64,000 bases of DNA from Arcicella sp034519515. Lineage in GTDB: Bacteria > Bacteroidota > Bacteroidia > Cytophagales > Spirosomataceae. Every line of letters begins with the position of its first letter. Positions within the stretch are counted from its first letter, which is position 1. The notes beneath the pieces are model-generated. The model searched no databases and was not told the origin of the DNA. It was given only the letters and a program-made list of their open reading frames with translations. Positions 15,340-24,659 of this stretch are shown here, in pieces. The stretch covers positions 114,293 through 178,292 of the forward strand of contig JAXHOK010000050.1 in assembly GCA_034519515.1 (NCBI GenBank), read 5' to 3'. A program made the position numbers and the translations under genes.

Positions 15340-16819
15340 ATTTTTTTATTTGGAATTAAAACATAAATCATCCCGATTAACATAATGACAATCAAGATGT
15401 TGGCTTCATCTTTTAGGATTTTTACAAACGTGTTTGCCTCTTCTGATGAATCTTCTTTTTCGATTCCTTCATAAACCGAAGTAACTGCTGATGGGGTTTC
15501 GGAGGTGGCAATGGTTTCCCCCTCAACACCCAATATTATTTTCGATTTTAGGGTATCGTACTTTTCTTTTTGTGTATTAAAATATATCCATTGAAAATAT
15601 TTTTCTAAGGCAAAGTTACCAGCCCGCTTCGGAATAATCTGAAAAGTGAACGATTTTGTGGTAATTATTTTATCGTTTCTGGGGTCTTGGCTATCATCAA
15701 TTTCGGGAGGGAAAAAGTCGAAAATGGTGTCATTTTTCATATCGGGCAGTTTGATATTGTAGCCATCACCCAAAATTTGTAGGCGATATTGAACTGATTT
15801 TCCCGTACTGACTTTATATTTATTCAAATTTTCTTTCAAGGTGAATTGCCCCACCGACACCTCATTTCTCAAAGGATGTGAGGGCAATTCTTTGGCTCTC
15901 ACGGTGAAAGGACGAGTGGAAAATGAAACGGTGCTTGACTTTTTACCCCCATTCTTTTCGGGTGTGAATTTGAGTAATTTCAGCGTTACGGAAGGGAAAT
16001 TTGTGGGTTTATTGTTGAGGGAATAAAAAGTGGCTTCATAAAATTTATACTGCGTATATTTTTTCCCATTTACAGTAATCAAAGAACCTTTTGTTTCAGT
16101 AATACCAAAGTTTTCTTCCCAACAGTTTTCAGGTTTTATCTTTTTTATAATTTCCGCAATTTGAATTTCATGATTTTATTATTAAATTGAATTTCAGCAG
16201 GGTTACTTTCTGCCACATAAAAAGCAAAAGTTACCGTGAAGCCTTCGCCAACGTAAGGATTTGATTTTGAAGTACTTAATGACAAAAAAGCATCTTCTTT
16301 GGTATCAATAAATTGAGTATTATTTCCTTCGATAAAATCAGTAAAATCTTCTTCTTTTTTTGCCAATTTATCATTAACTGCTGGCTCTAAATTGGTAGTT
16401 TCTTTTTTGTCTGGAACATTATTTTTACTCACTTTCACTACGAATGTCTCCGACTTTAAATCTGTTCCATTGATGTTTACTTTGAAGGGAGCGATTTTGA
16501 TATTACCTTCTTTTTTAGCGGAATAATTCTGGGTGATTGTACAAGTCGTGAGCGGATGCCCACCCACAAATGAACGAGCTGTGGACTTTGATTGTCCTCT
16601 TTTTGAGAAATTTGGAAGGTCTGGAAATTTGCAATCAGGAGTGGCAGGAACGTCACCCACAAATTTTATCACCACTGTTACGATAAAGGGATCTTCGAGG
16701 GTAATATTTTTTTCGCCAATTATTAAGGAGACATCATCACTTTGTTGGGCTTTGGTCGCTATACTTAATAAAAAGCAAAAAAATATTAAAATATTTATAT
16801 AATAATTACTAACTTTCAC
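15336..16819 (-). CDS. batD: BatD family protein, one frameshift
   Basis: This membrane-anchored Bacteroidota protein is linked to aerotolerance (Bat) operons. The N-terminal part (16819-16145) has a signal peptide (NILIFFCFLLSIATKAQ) and beta-sandwich repeats (DDVSLIIGEKNITLEDPFIV, NPYVGEGFTVTFAFYV). The C-terminal part (15336-16082) continues through KKYTQYKFYEATFYSLNNKP and ends in a membrane helix (ILIVIMLIGMIYVLIP). Between them the reading frame shifts near 16165. The 62-bp gap in the other frame reads IAEIIKKIKPENCWEENFGI, a classic BatD segment, so one gene is split by a probable sequencing indel. Other bat genes are not adjacent. Confidence 0.87.
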
Positions 16820-16914
16820 CGTTATTTTTAGTGTTCATTCTAAATTTAAATACTTGGGAATGTGTGTTAGGAATAAAAACTGGTAAGTATTTAATACTAA
16901 TTTAATGTTTAGTT

Positions 16915-16946
16915 GTTGATTATCAATACTTTACGTTTTATATTTG
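16915..16946 (+). promoter_or_regulatory. Bacteroidota-type promoter
   Basis: A TTGTTG box ending at 16918 is followed 20 bp later by TATATTTG (16939-16946), an exact TAnnTTTG match. It drives the 72-residue gene starting at 16989 and possibly lanC. Confidence 0.55.
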
Positions 16947-16988
16947 TTTAAACAACATTAATCCTTCCCTTAAAATCAATTAAAAGCT

Positions 16989-17207
16989 ATGACAACCTTA
17001 GATTATGTCAAAGTTATACTACAAAAAGTTAGCTTTGATGCAAAATTATTTGAAAAAGAGTTAAGAAAAGCAATTAAGACTTTGTTAGTAGAAGAAATCA
17101 AAGAATTGCGAGCGTGGTGTTCAGAACAATTTGGCATTATGTACAATCAGTTGATTGAAAAATGTTTTAGTAGAATGCGGAGAAAACAGTTATCGGTTAT
17201 CAATTAA
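16989..17207 (+). CDS. Conserved hypothetical protein, 72 residues
   Basis: A small helical protein (MTTLDYVKVILQKVSFDAKLFEKELRKAI then LLVEEIKELRAWCSEQF). I recall similar short proteins without assigned function in Cytophagales. Highly charged, with no signal peptide. Its own terminator and promoter make it monocistronic. It could be a small regulator or structural protein; nothing specific is supported. Confidence 0.65.
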   Translation: MTTLDYVKVILQKVSFDAKLFEKELRKAIKTLLVEEIKELRAWCSEQFGIMYNQLIEKCFSRMRRKQLSVIN

Positions 17208-17222
17208 AAATTATCCGTTTTT

Positions 17223-17254
17223 AAGAGACTTTCAGTAATGAGAGTCTCTTTTTT
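17223..17254 (+). terminator. Terminator of the 72-residue gene
   Basis: AAGAGACT and AGTCTCTT pair around a 12-nt loop, followed by T6, 16 bp after the stop codon. Confidence 0.75.
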
Positions 17255-17319
17255 GTGAAAAATACTAATAAATGGATGAAACATCAATTTTATGAAACAA
17301 GAATATTAAAAATAAAAAG

Positions 17320-18493
17320 ATGCTAACAAAACAACTTACCAAAACATTACTAAGATCTGAAGACAGAAGTTGTGGATTATTTTCTGGTGGAAGCGGTAAT
17401 TTACTTTTTCTAAGTCATCTCTATGACGCAACAAAGAACCAAGAGTATTTAACAAAAATAACTGATAATTTAAAAGGCATTTTTGAAAACCTCACTAACG
17501 ACAATTATCATTATTCTTTCTCAGTCGGGATAGCTGGGTTAGGTTGGGTTTATGAAGATTTAGTTGAACGAAACATCATAAACGCAGACCCTAATGAGGT
17601 ATTATCGGATGTGGATGAACTTGTTTATGAATGGATGATTCAAGAACAATTGAATAATAACTACGACTATCTTCATGGAGCTATGGGAGGCGGAATATAC
17701 TTTTTGAAGCGACTTAGAACAAATCCTAATCTTCAAGTAAACATAGAAGAGCATTTAAAACTATTACTTGCTCAAATGCTTGTAAATAGTGAAGAAAATA
17801 CATCTTTTTGGATTTTAAAACCTAACAACGTGTACACGTTTGAGGAAACTTATAATTTTGGATTATCCCATGGAATCCCCTCTATCTTAGCGTATTTGTC
17901 TAAATGTTACAGCAACGGTATTGGCGTTGACATACTCAAACCTGTTATTCAAAACACGACAAATTTTATTCTAAAATATGCTCAAAAGCCTCAAAATAAC
18001 TCAGAATATTATTTTCCTACTTCTGTAAATTTAGATGGGGTTGCCAATAGAAGTTCTCGTTTGGCTTGGTGTTATGGTGATATAGGGGTTTGTTGTGCGT
18101 TGTGGCAAGCGAATCAGATTCTGAATGATGATTCTTTGGATGGAAAAACTTTAGAAATCCTGTTACATAATTGTCAAATACGAAATTTAGAAAATGCTCG
18201 TGTTGTTGATGCAGGGGTTATGTCATGGAGCAGCAGGAATTGCTCATATTTTTAAAAGATTTTATCATCGTTATAATCACCCCTCTTTAAAAGAATCAGC
18301 GGATTATTGGTATAGAGTAACTTTAAAAATGGCTATTGTCAATGACGATTTAGCCAGTTACAAACAATGGACAGCAGATGGCTGGGAACATAATGAATCG
18401 TTTTTGGAAGGAATGGTGGGTATTACCATAGCCTTGATTTACAAAGAATATGAGCATGAACCTCGTTGGGATGAAATCATGCTCATTTCTTAA
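17320..18493 (+). CDS. LanC-like lanthionine cyclase, one frameshift
   Basis: LanC enzymes close thioether rings by adding Cys to dehydrated Ser/Thr of a precursor peptide, using zinc. The catalytic set is complete: His184 in the GLSHGIPSI segment, zinc ligand Cys251 in WCYGDIGVC, and Cys/His in LCHGAAG (about residues 301-302). The last motif is reached only by shifting frame in a GGGG run at 18214-18217, one G too many. Joining the two frames gives about 390 residues, normal for LanC. GG-rich motifs (SVGIAGLGWVY, LHGAMGGGIYFL) mark the alpha/alpha-barrel repeats. A leader-type precursor follows 160 bp downstream. No dehydratase, protease or transporter gene lies nearby. Confidence 0.85.
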
Positions 18494-18584
18494 AACATCA
18501 ACTAATGATACCAAAATTTAGAGTCAATATTAGATTTTGATTAGAGCCTAAACAATTATTAATTTAAGTCTGTTTCACAGATAA

Positions 18585-18619
18585 TTACAAGTAACATACA
18601 CATAATCAGTTACTTGTAA
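18585..18619. repeat. 11-bp inverted repeat upstream of the lanthipeptide precursor
   Basis: TTACAAGTAAC (18585-18595) and GTTACTTGTAA (18609-18619) are perfect complements around a 13-nt loop, 38 bp before the precursor start. It could be an attenuator or terminator of lanC, or an operator for the precursor. Confidence 0.55.
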
Positions 18620-18656
18620 AATAAGTTTTGTCTAACTTTTTAAACAATTTACAAAC

Positions 18657-18797
18657 ATGAACATTAACGAAAAATTATCGCTCAAGAAAAAAACCGTAGT
18701 GGTTTTAAACGATTCTCAAATGCGTGCTATTCAAGGCGGAGGAATAGGAATGGGTAAACAACAACATATACGGTTTATGATTTTTTCTGATATTTAA
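18657..18797 (+). pseudogene. Lanthipeptide precursor leader, interrupted
   Basis: The 46-residue frame opens with a Bacteroidota-type class I lanthipeptide leader, MNINEKLSLKKKTVVV.. LNDSQMRAIQGG, including the conserved charged-hydrophobic LKKKTVVVLND core and the double-glycine cleavage motif. After GGGI it runs into non-peptide-like sequence (GKQQHIRFMIFSDI) and stops, with no Cys. The missing cysteine-rich core is found 150 bp downstream (18898-19003) in another frame, beyond an inverted-repeat element. Deleting the element would restore GGGISACNNGGWC in frame. The native precursor was therefore probably about 65 residues. Confidence 0.72.
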
Positions 18798-18899
18798 GTA
18801 TTTTTCGTTAAAGAGCAGTGCTATTCGCCTTAAAATACCCCTTAACTATCAAAAAAATAATTCACCTAAACCATTACAAGTTATTATTTACCCATTCCT
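18746..18899. mobile_element. MITE-like element inside the lanthipeptide precursor, 154 bp
   Basis: The ends AGGAATGGGTAAA (18746-18758) and TTTACCCATTCCT (18887-18899) are perfect inverted repeats. Pairing continues imperfectly towards the centre near 18823, so the RNA or DNA could fold as one long hairpin. There is no credible ORF. It lies between leader and core; a TA on each flank is consistent with a TA target duplication. Excision keeping one TA restores the reading frame. Confidence 0.65.
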
Positions 18900-19006
18900 T
18901 AAGTGCTTGTAATAACGGAGGTTGGTGTGCCACAATGGCGTGTGCCTCACAAAATTGCAACAAAGATTCTGCCCAATGTCCATCCACAGTCGTGAGGTGT
19001 AAGTAG
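18898..19006 (+). pseudogene. Detached lanthipeptide core peptide
   Basis: The open frame here reads LSACNNGGWCATMACASQNC.. NKDSAQCPSTVVRCK and stops. Six Cys and several Ser/Thr fit a lanthipeptide core of about 34 residues. There is no leader in this frame and no RBS or plausible start; the ATG at 18818 belongs to the inserted element. It is best read as the 3' half of the precursor whose leader is at 18657. Confidence 0.68.
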
Positions 19007-19091
19007 GAAATAAAACTATATGCATAAGATTTCTATTATCAAATCTCAATCTGATAATAGAAACCTTTTTTTCATCCCTAACTACCGTATT

Positions 19092-21533
19092 ATGAACCTC
19101 TTAAAAACTACCTCACTCATTACTACTTTATTTTTCTTCTCCTTCATCAACAACGATGATTTACTGAAAAAAATCGTCTCTCAACTCGAAAAATATCATC
19201 AAACTTATCCCCAAGAAAAAGCCTATTTGCATGCTGATAAGCCCTATTACGTGGCGGGTGAAACCCTTTGGTTCAAGGCTTATTTGGTAGAGGCTTTGAC
19301 CAATCGCCCCGATACTGTGAGTGTGCCACTATACGTTGATTTAATTGATAATGCGGCTGGCAAAATCATTAATCAACGCATCATCAAATTAACGGCAGGT
19401 TTTGGTCATGGCGATTTTACTTTGCCCGATAGCCTTCAAACGGGTGTATATCGCCTTCGTGCTTATACCAATTGGATGCGGAATATGGACGAAAGTCTGT
19501 TTTATACGAAAGATTTTCAAGTGTATTCCATTAATCAGCAAGAAGTTACAGACAAACTAAATGCTGAAATTATTGATTTCAATTTCTTTGCCGAAGGTGG
19601 AAAACTTATTGCAGGTTTTGATTCAAGACTTGCTTTCAAAGCCACAGACGTAACGGGCAAGGGTTTAGATGTTTCGGGAGAAATTATTTCTTCCACGGGC
19701 GATACCGTTCAAGGTTTCAAAAGTATTCATCAAGGAATGGGACTTGTAAATTTTAAACCTGAAAATGGTAAAAGCTATCGGGCGGAGGTCAGATACCAAA
19801 ACATTTATTCCAAAACTTTTGATTTGCCCGAAATCAAACCACAAGGTATTTCAATGATTGTTGATAATACTTCCAGTAAAAATAATATTCGGATAATTCT
19901 GAACAGTAATATACCCGATAGTGAAATGCTTATCATTGGGCAGTCAAAGGGAACGGCATTTTATGCAGGAAGAATACCAACAGATAAGAAAAACGCTTTC
20001 TTGAATATTCCCAAAGATAAATTTCCGCCTGGGGTGGCTCAATTCACAGTTTTTGATGAAAAACTCCGCCCCCATTGCGAGCGAGTGGTTTTTATTCAGC
20101 CAACGCAAGAATTAGTTTTCAATCTCAAAACCGATAAAACGGCTTATAAAACCCGTGAAAAAACTAATCTTGACATTGAAGTAAAAGACAATGCGGGTAA
20201 TCCCGTAGAAGGAAATTTTTCGTTATCAATTTCGGACGAAAACCAAATCAAAAGAATGGATGAAGCCGAAAATATTATGACCAATATGCTGTTGAGTTCA
20301 GATTTGAAGGGAAATATTGAAAATCCCGCTTACTATTTTGATAAAACTAAACTCAATGCTGCCTATCATTTGGATATATTGATGATGACTCAAGGCTGGC
20401 GGAGGTTCAAATGGCAAGATATTTTGCAAGAAAATTTTAAGCCAACAACATTTACCTTAGAAAGAGGTTTGACCATATCTGGACAAGCTACGCAATTAAA
20501 CGGAAAACCATTTGATAAAAAAGTAAACCTGACTACCATCATCGGTAAGGACTCTACCCGCCAGTTTTTGATGAGTGAATTAGAAAAAAACGGTTCTTTT
20601 CACTTGTATGAACTTGATTTTAAGGATTCTACCAAAGTAACGATTCAAGTAATGATTGAACAAGAAAATGCCAAATCAAACATTAGCTTTACGCCTTGGG
20701 CTTTTCCCAAAATTAGTGTGGTCAATAAAACAGTAGGCGTGGTTGAGGTGGATTATCAAAATCTAAGTGATTATCTCAAATATACCAAAGAAGGGCTTGA
20801 ATTACAGAAAAAGCTGTCTTTGGACAAAAATACGATGTTATCGGAGGTAGCGGTTAAAGCTAAAAAAATCGTTAAACCTCCTCTAACAGACCGAAGAGTT
20901 TTGTATGCACGAGCAGAGGCAACGGTCAAAGGAGATGCCAGCCCTTCGGCTTTAAATGTTTTTGAATTATTGAAGGGACGAGTTGCGGGAGTTACCGTTG
21001 GAGGGGACAGAAATAACCCAACCCTTGCCATGCGAGGAGCAACTTCATTCAACTTAGACGGAAATCCTATCTACTTGATTGATGGTGTACCCGCCACAAA
21101 GAGTACGGTTTTGTCAATTGATATAAACTTAGTTGATAGAGTTGAGATTGTCAGAAGTTTGGCTGGTGGTGTAATGTATGGCGACCAAGCAAGAAACGGA
21201 ATAGTGTCAGTTTTTACAAAAATTGGAACATTTGATGATAAACCCTCCAATAATGAAGAAGTATATGGTATAGCAACCACCAAGTTTATGGGTTACTATG
21301 CCACCAAAGAATTTTATACACCAAAATATGACCAAAATTTACCTCAAAATATTCGTCCAGATTATCGTTCAACGGTGTACTGGTCGCCTATGATTAGCAC
21401 TAATAAAGAAGGGAAAGCAAGCGTTTCATACTTTAATACGGATGCCCAAACCGATATGAAAATTCATATTGAGGGAATTACTAATAACGGTTTGATGGGG
21501 AGTGGGAATGGTGGTTATTTGGTTAAAAAGTGA
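19092..21533 (+). CDS. MG2-like and TonB-plug domain protein, secreted
   Basis: A large (~813-residue) secreted protein. The start at 19092 is preferred because MNLLKTTSLITTLFFFSFI is a signal peptide; the in-frame ATG at 19020 adds 24 unlikely residues. The N-terminal part resembles macroglobulin MG2-type domains (EKAYLHADKPYYVAGETLWFKAYLV and SVPLYVDLID). Around residues 600-720 a SusC/TonB plug-like domain appears (LNVFELLKGRVAGVTV, GNPIYLIDGVP, SVFTK), but no beta-barrel follows. This MG2-plus-plug arrangement is a known Bacteroidota family of unknown function; no SusD partner is next to it. Confidence 0.8.
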   Translation: MNLLKTTSLITTLFFFSFINNDDLLKKIVSQLEKYHQTYPQEKAYLHADKPYYVAGETLWFKAYLVEALTNRPDTVSVPLYVDLIDNAAGKIINQRIIKLTAGFGHGDFTLPDSLQTGVYRLRAYTNWMRNMDESLFYTKDFQVYSINQQEVTDKLNAEIIDFNFFAEGGKLIAGFDSRLAFKATDVTGKGLDVSGEIISSTGDTVQGFKSIHQGMGLVNFKPENGKSYRAEVRYQNIYSKTFDLPEIKPQGISMIVDNTSSKNNIRIILNSNIPDSEMLIIGQSKGTAFYAGRIPTDKKNAFLNIPKDKFPPGVAQFTVFDEKLRPHCERVVFIQPTQELVFNLKTDKTAYKTREKTNLDIEVKDNAGNPVEGNFSLSISDENQIKRMDEAENIMTNMLLSSDLKGNIENPAYYFDKTKLNAAYHLDILMMTQGWRRFKWQDILQENFKPTTFTLERGLTISGQATQLNGKPFDKKVNLTTIIGKDSTRQFLMSELEKNGSFHLYELDFKDSTKVTIQVMIEQENAKSNISFTPWAFPKISVVNKTVGVVEVDYQNLSDYLKYTKEGLELQKKLSLDKNTMLSEVAVKAKKIVKPPLTDRRVLYARAEATVKGDASPSALNVFELLKGRVAGVTVGGDRNNPTLAMRGATSFNLDGNPIYLIDGVPATKSTVLSIDINLVDRVEIVRSLAGGVMYGDQARNGIVSVFTKIGTFDDKPSNNEEVYGIATTKFMGYYATKEFYTPKYDQNLPQNIRPDYRSTVYWSPMISTNKEGKASVSYFNTDAQTDMKIHIEGITNNGLMGSGNGGYLVKK

Positions 21534-21541
21534 TATAGAAA

Positions 21542-21577
21542 TACCCTTATAAGCGTTTTAAAATGCTTGTAAGGGTT
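21542..21577. terminator. Bidirectional terminator
   Basis: TACCCTTATAAGCGTTTT pairs with AAAATGCTTGTAAGGGTTA with two mismatches, between the convergent plug-domain and acyl-CoA dehydrogenase genes. Confidence 0.75.
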
Positions 21578-21585
21578 AATTACGC

Positions 21586-22752
21586 CTAATAAACCTTCTT
21601 ATAAGCTGCTCCGTCCACCACGATTTTACCAATTATTTCCTTCATAATTTCCGAAGTACCTCCCGCAATTGTGCCTACACGGGCATCACGATAGATTCTA
21701 CAAATGGGATAATCTTCAATATAACCAAATCCGCCAAAAAACTGTAAACAGCCATCGGCAACTCTTTTGGCGAGTTCGGAAGTGAAAAGTTTTGCCATTG
21801 AACATTCTTTTACTACTACTTCGCCTTGAACAAATTTCCAACAAGTTGAATAAACAAACTCACGGGCAACGTCCACTTCGGTAGCCATTTCTGCTATTTT
21901 ATGACGAATGGCTTGGTATTTAGCAATCGGGCGACCAAAAGTTTCTCTTTCGTGGAGATACTGAATGGTTAAATCCAAACTCATTTCTGCCCCCGCAACC
22001 GCCATAATTGCCGCTACTAATCTTTCAAGTTGGAGGCTTTCCATCAAATAATAAAACCCCGCATTTTCCTGACCTACCAAATGACTGACGGGTACTCTGA
22101 CGTTATCAAAACGAATCTCGGCGGTGTCTGAACTGTGCCAACCCATTTTGTTTAATTTAGTACGGCTGACACCCTCAGCATCCAAATCAACTATGATTAA
22201 ACTTACGCCATTTGCTCCTGCGGATGGATTGGTCTTGCAGGTGAGTGTAATGAAATCGCCATAAGTTCCGTTGGTGATGAAGGTTTTTGAGCCGTTAATT
22301 ACGTATTCATCACCTTCCCGAACTGCCGTTGTCAAAATTGCCGAAACGTCTGAACCAGCGTTAGGTTCTGAAATACCCAAAGCCGCAATTTTCTCTCCTG
22401 CAATGGCGGGAGCGAGGTATTTTTCTTTCAAAAACGGACTTCCAATTTTGGCAATATGATTGACCGCCATGTACTGATGAACGCTCACGGCAGTAGAAAA
22501 TCCGCCCATCGTACTACGGACAATTTCTTCCAAAAACACTACTGAATACCATAAATCGGCATTTGTACCACCGTATTCTTCGGGAAAATTTATGCCTAAA
22601 TATCCCAAATCACCCATGCGTTTAAAAACGGACTTCGGAATTTGACGGGCAGTTTCCCACTCTTCGGCATTGGGCGTAACTTCCTTATCAATAAATTGAC
22701 GAACGGAGTCTCTAAAAAGTTGATGGTCTTGGTTGAAATATTGAGAGAGCAT
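21586..22752 (-). CDS. Acyl-CoA dehydrogenase
   Basis: A 388-residue FAD enzyme that introduces the alpha-beta double bond into acyl-CoA. Signatures are complete: an N-terminal helical domain (FRDSVRQFIDKEVTPNAEEWE), the AALGISEPNAGSDVSAILTTA motif, and the C-terminal LFGGFGYIEDYPICRIYRDARVGTIAGGTSEIMK with the catalytic-base and adenine-contact residues. The closest behaviour is short/branched-chain or general ACADs; the substrate is not readable. It is preceded by a short spacer and may share the minus-strand transcript with RidA upstream. Confidence 0.95.
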   Translation of the reverse strand: MLSQYFNQDHQLFRDSVRQFIDKEVTPNAEEWETARQIPKSVFKRMGDLGYLGINFPEEYGGTNADLWYSVVFLEEIVRSTMGGFSTAVSVHQYMAVNHIAKIGSPFLKEKYLAPAIAGEKIAALGISEPNAGSDVSAILTTAVREGDEYVINGSKTFITNGTYGDFITLTCKTNPSAGANGVSLIIVDLDAEGVSRTKLNKMGWHSSDTAEIRFDNVRVPVSHLVGQENAGFYYLMESLQLERLVAAIMAVAGAEMSLDLTIQYLHERETFGRPIAKYQAIRHKIAEMATEVDVAREFVYSTCWKFVQGEVVVKECSMAKLFTSELAKRVADGCLQFFGGFGYIEDYPICRIYRDARVGTIAGGTSEIMKEIIGKIVVDGAAYKKVY

Positions 22753-22857
22753 TTTTGGATTTACGATTTTGGATTTACGATTGCGGATTGGGTGTCGTCA
22801 GGTTCACAAACCTAATGAGGATTTTACAGGGCAGAAAAGCTAATTACCAAAAGCTGC

Positions 22858-23241
22858 CTATTGAGCAATCGCTGTGAATTCTATCTCAACCATATATTCG
22901 GGGGCTACTAATTTACTGATTTCGTAAATTCCCGTGGTGGGTTTGATATTTTCAAAATATGCCCCGTGAGCCTTGGCGATGTTATCAAATTGAGAAATAT
23001 CAGTTGTGAAAATTCTGGTTCTAACTACGTCGTTCATACTTGCGCCTGCTTCTTCCAAAACCTTGGCGATACGTTCCAAAATATTGTTTGTCTGGGCATA
23101 GGCATCATCAGCTTTCACTTTTTCACCGTCCACAATGGCAACAGTACCTGATACTTCAATAATATTCCCGATTCTGACGGCACGGCAATAGCCCATTTTG
23201 TCCTCCCATGGCGAACCAGTTAATATGTTTTGTCTCGACAT
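22858..23241 (-). CDS. RidA family protein
   Basis: A 127-residue protein of the YjgF/YER057c/UK114 family, which hydrolyses reactive imine intermediates and forms trimers. It shows the conserved MGYCRAVRIGNIIEVSGTVAI segment, a DDAYAQTNNILERIAKVLEEAGASMNDVVRTRIF helix-strand with the Arg contacting substrate carboxylates, and the C-terminal MVEIEFTAIA. The deaminase-type Arg is present. It lies upstream of the acyl-CoA dehydrogenase on the minus strand with a 105-bp gap. Confidence 0.93.
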   Translation of the reverse strand: MSRQNILTGSPWEDKMGYCRAVRIGNIIEVSGTVAIVDGEKVKADDAYAQTNNILERIAKVLEEAGASMNDVVRTRIFTTDISQFDNIAKAHGAYFENIKPTTGIYEISKLVAPEYMVEIEFTAIAQ

Positions 23242-23351
23242 TTTTTTGTTTTTGGTTTGAATTACAAAGATAACATTCTGCCAATAACAGACAATTATTT
23301 TATCTTCGTTTCGTTTCCATTCAACAACTCTAACAACCCAAAAAATCTCTT

Positions 23352-23990
23352 TTGAAACCTCTCATTATTTACTTCATAACCGCTATAATCAGTTATTTAG
23401 CCACAATTCCGCCTGGACCGCTGAGTGTTTATGTCGTGCATACAACACTTCAAAAAAATATCAAAATGGCAATGTGGGTGGCTCTTGGGGGCGTATTGTG
23501 CGAAAGTGCTTATGCATATTTGGCAACTGCGGGCGTATTTATTTTCGATAAATATCCAACTGTGGCAGTGGCAATGAAATGGGGAATTATTGGGTTACTG
23601 ATTTTGGTGGGAACAATTACTTTTTTTCAAAAACCAGCCCAAATAAAATCCGAAGAAGTTTCTGCTCAGGGACGGGTGTTTTCATTCTTCAAAGGGATTT
23701 CGCTTTCACTTTTCAATCCGCAATTGATTGCTTTTTGGGTGGTGGTTTTGTTGGCTTACAATGGCTATGATTTCTTAAAAATCAATATTTTATCAGAAAG
23801 AATTTGCTTCGTTTTGGGGGCAGGAACGGGTACTTTCGGTTTGGTTTATACCTACGCATATATCGCAAATCGAAAGCGTGATTTTGTCTTCAAATATCTG
23901 AATGACAGCCGTTTAAATAAATTAATTGGCTTGATTTTTTGGGGATTGGCAGTGGTGCAACTGGTGAATTTATTATCCCAATTTCTTTAA
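23352..23990 (+). CDS. LysE-family amino-acid/metabolite exporter
   Basis: A 212-residue inner-membrane protein with six hydrophobic segments and the family's N-terminal signature, YLATIPPGPLSVYVVHTTLQ, followed by LGGVLCESAYAYLA. LysE/RhtB proteins export amino acids or thiosulfate-like compounds. The reading frame opens with TTG at 23352; no ATG occurs at the expected position, so this is a non-AUG start or a substitution. The 3' end overlaps the 3' end of the convergent Crp-type gene by 18 bp. Confidence 0.88.
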   Translation: MKPLIIYFITAIISYLATIPPGPLSVYVVHTTLQKNIKMAMWVALGGVLCESAYAYLATAGVFIFDKYPTVAVAMKWGIIGLLILVGTITFFQKPAQIKSEEVSAQGRVFSFFKGISLSLFNPQLIAFWVVVLLAYNGYDFLKINILSERICFVLGAGTGTFGLVYTYAYIANRKRDFVFKYLNDSRLNKLIGLIFWGLAVVQLVNLLSQFL

Positions 23991-24659
23991 GTCATGCACA
24001 ATAATTTCACTTCTATTGTAATCAATAAATCCCAAATTTTTAAACTCATTGAACAGTAACGTTACCGTTTGGCGAGTGCTACAAATCAACCCAGCGATAT
24101 CGTTGTGGGTTAAATAATTTTTTACAGTAATATTTTTTTCTGCACCATTTCCTTCCCGTATTACCCAGTCTTTTAAAAATAATGCAAAACGAGTTTTCAC
24201 GTCTTTAAACATTAAATTGCTGTAACTATTAGTAATTCTTTTGATTCTGAAACCCACTAATTTAGTGTAACGAACTGCCAACTGAGGGTTTCTGTTGAGG
24301 ATTTCTTCAAAATCTTGAATCTTGAAACTACAAATCACCACTTTATCAGAAATTGCTACGGCAAATTCATCTTGGTTTTCATCCATTGCTTCATCAAAAG
24401 TATATTGCCCGAACAAATCTCCCGAACGGAGGACTTCTTTTACGGTTTCATTACCATCCATATCCACCCGTACAATTTTGAGTGTACCACTTTTGATGGT
24501 ATAAAGTCGCTGTTCCTTATCGTGCGAAAAATAGAGGATTTCGTTTTTCCGCACCGTTTTAAAATTCGGAATCAAACATAAGGCTCGGTTTTCTTCACGG
24601 CTCAATACCGAGAATAATTGGTGGTCGTGGAGATACCAGTATTTTGCTTCTTCTTGCAT
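23973..24659 (-). CDS. Crp/Fnr family transcriptional regulator
   Basis: A 228-residue regulator. The N-terminal cyclic-nucleotide-type beta-roll (LYFSHDKEQRLYTIKSGTLKIVRVDMDGNETVKEVLRSGDLFGQY) lacks an FNR-like N-terminal Cys cluster, so an oxygen iron-sulfur sensor is unlikely. A long dimer helix and a C-terminal winged helix with a DIAGLICSTRQTVTLLFNEFKNLGFI recognition helix follow. It is adjacent to and co-transcribed with the DoxX-like and YHS-domain genes (TAAATG junction), a combination seen in redox or nitrosative stress-responsive Bacteroidota operons. Autoregulation is plausible. Confidence 0.92.
   Translation of the reverse strand: MQEEAKYWYLHDHQLFSVLSREENRALCLIPNFKTVRKNEILYFSHDKEQRLYTIKSGTLKIVRVDMDGNETVKEVLRSGDLFGQYTFDEAMDENQDEFAVAISDKVVICSFKIQDFEEILNRNPQLAVRYTKLVGFRIKRITNSYSNLMFKDVKTRFALFLKDWVIREGNGAEKNITVKNYLTHNDIAGLICSTRQTVTLLFNEFKNLGFIDYNRSEIIVHDLKKLG

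Noticed and set aside
18746..18899. Invertible segment switching the lanthipeptide core
   Set aside because: Reversing the segment puts a stop codon (TAAATAA) directly after the leader, so inversion would not restore the core. No recombinase is nearby.
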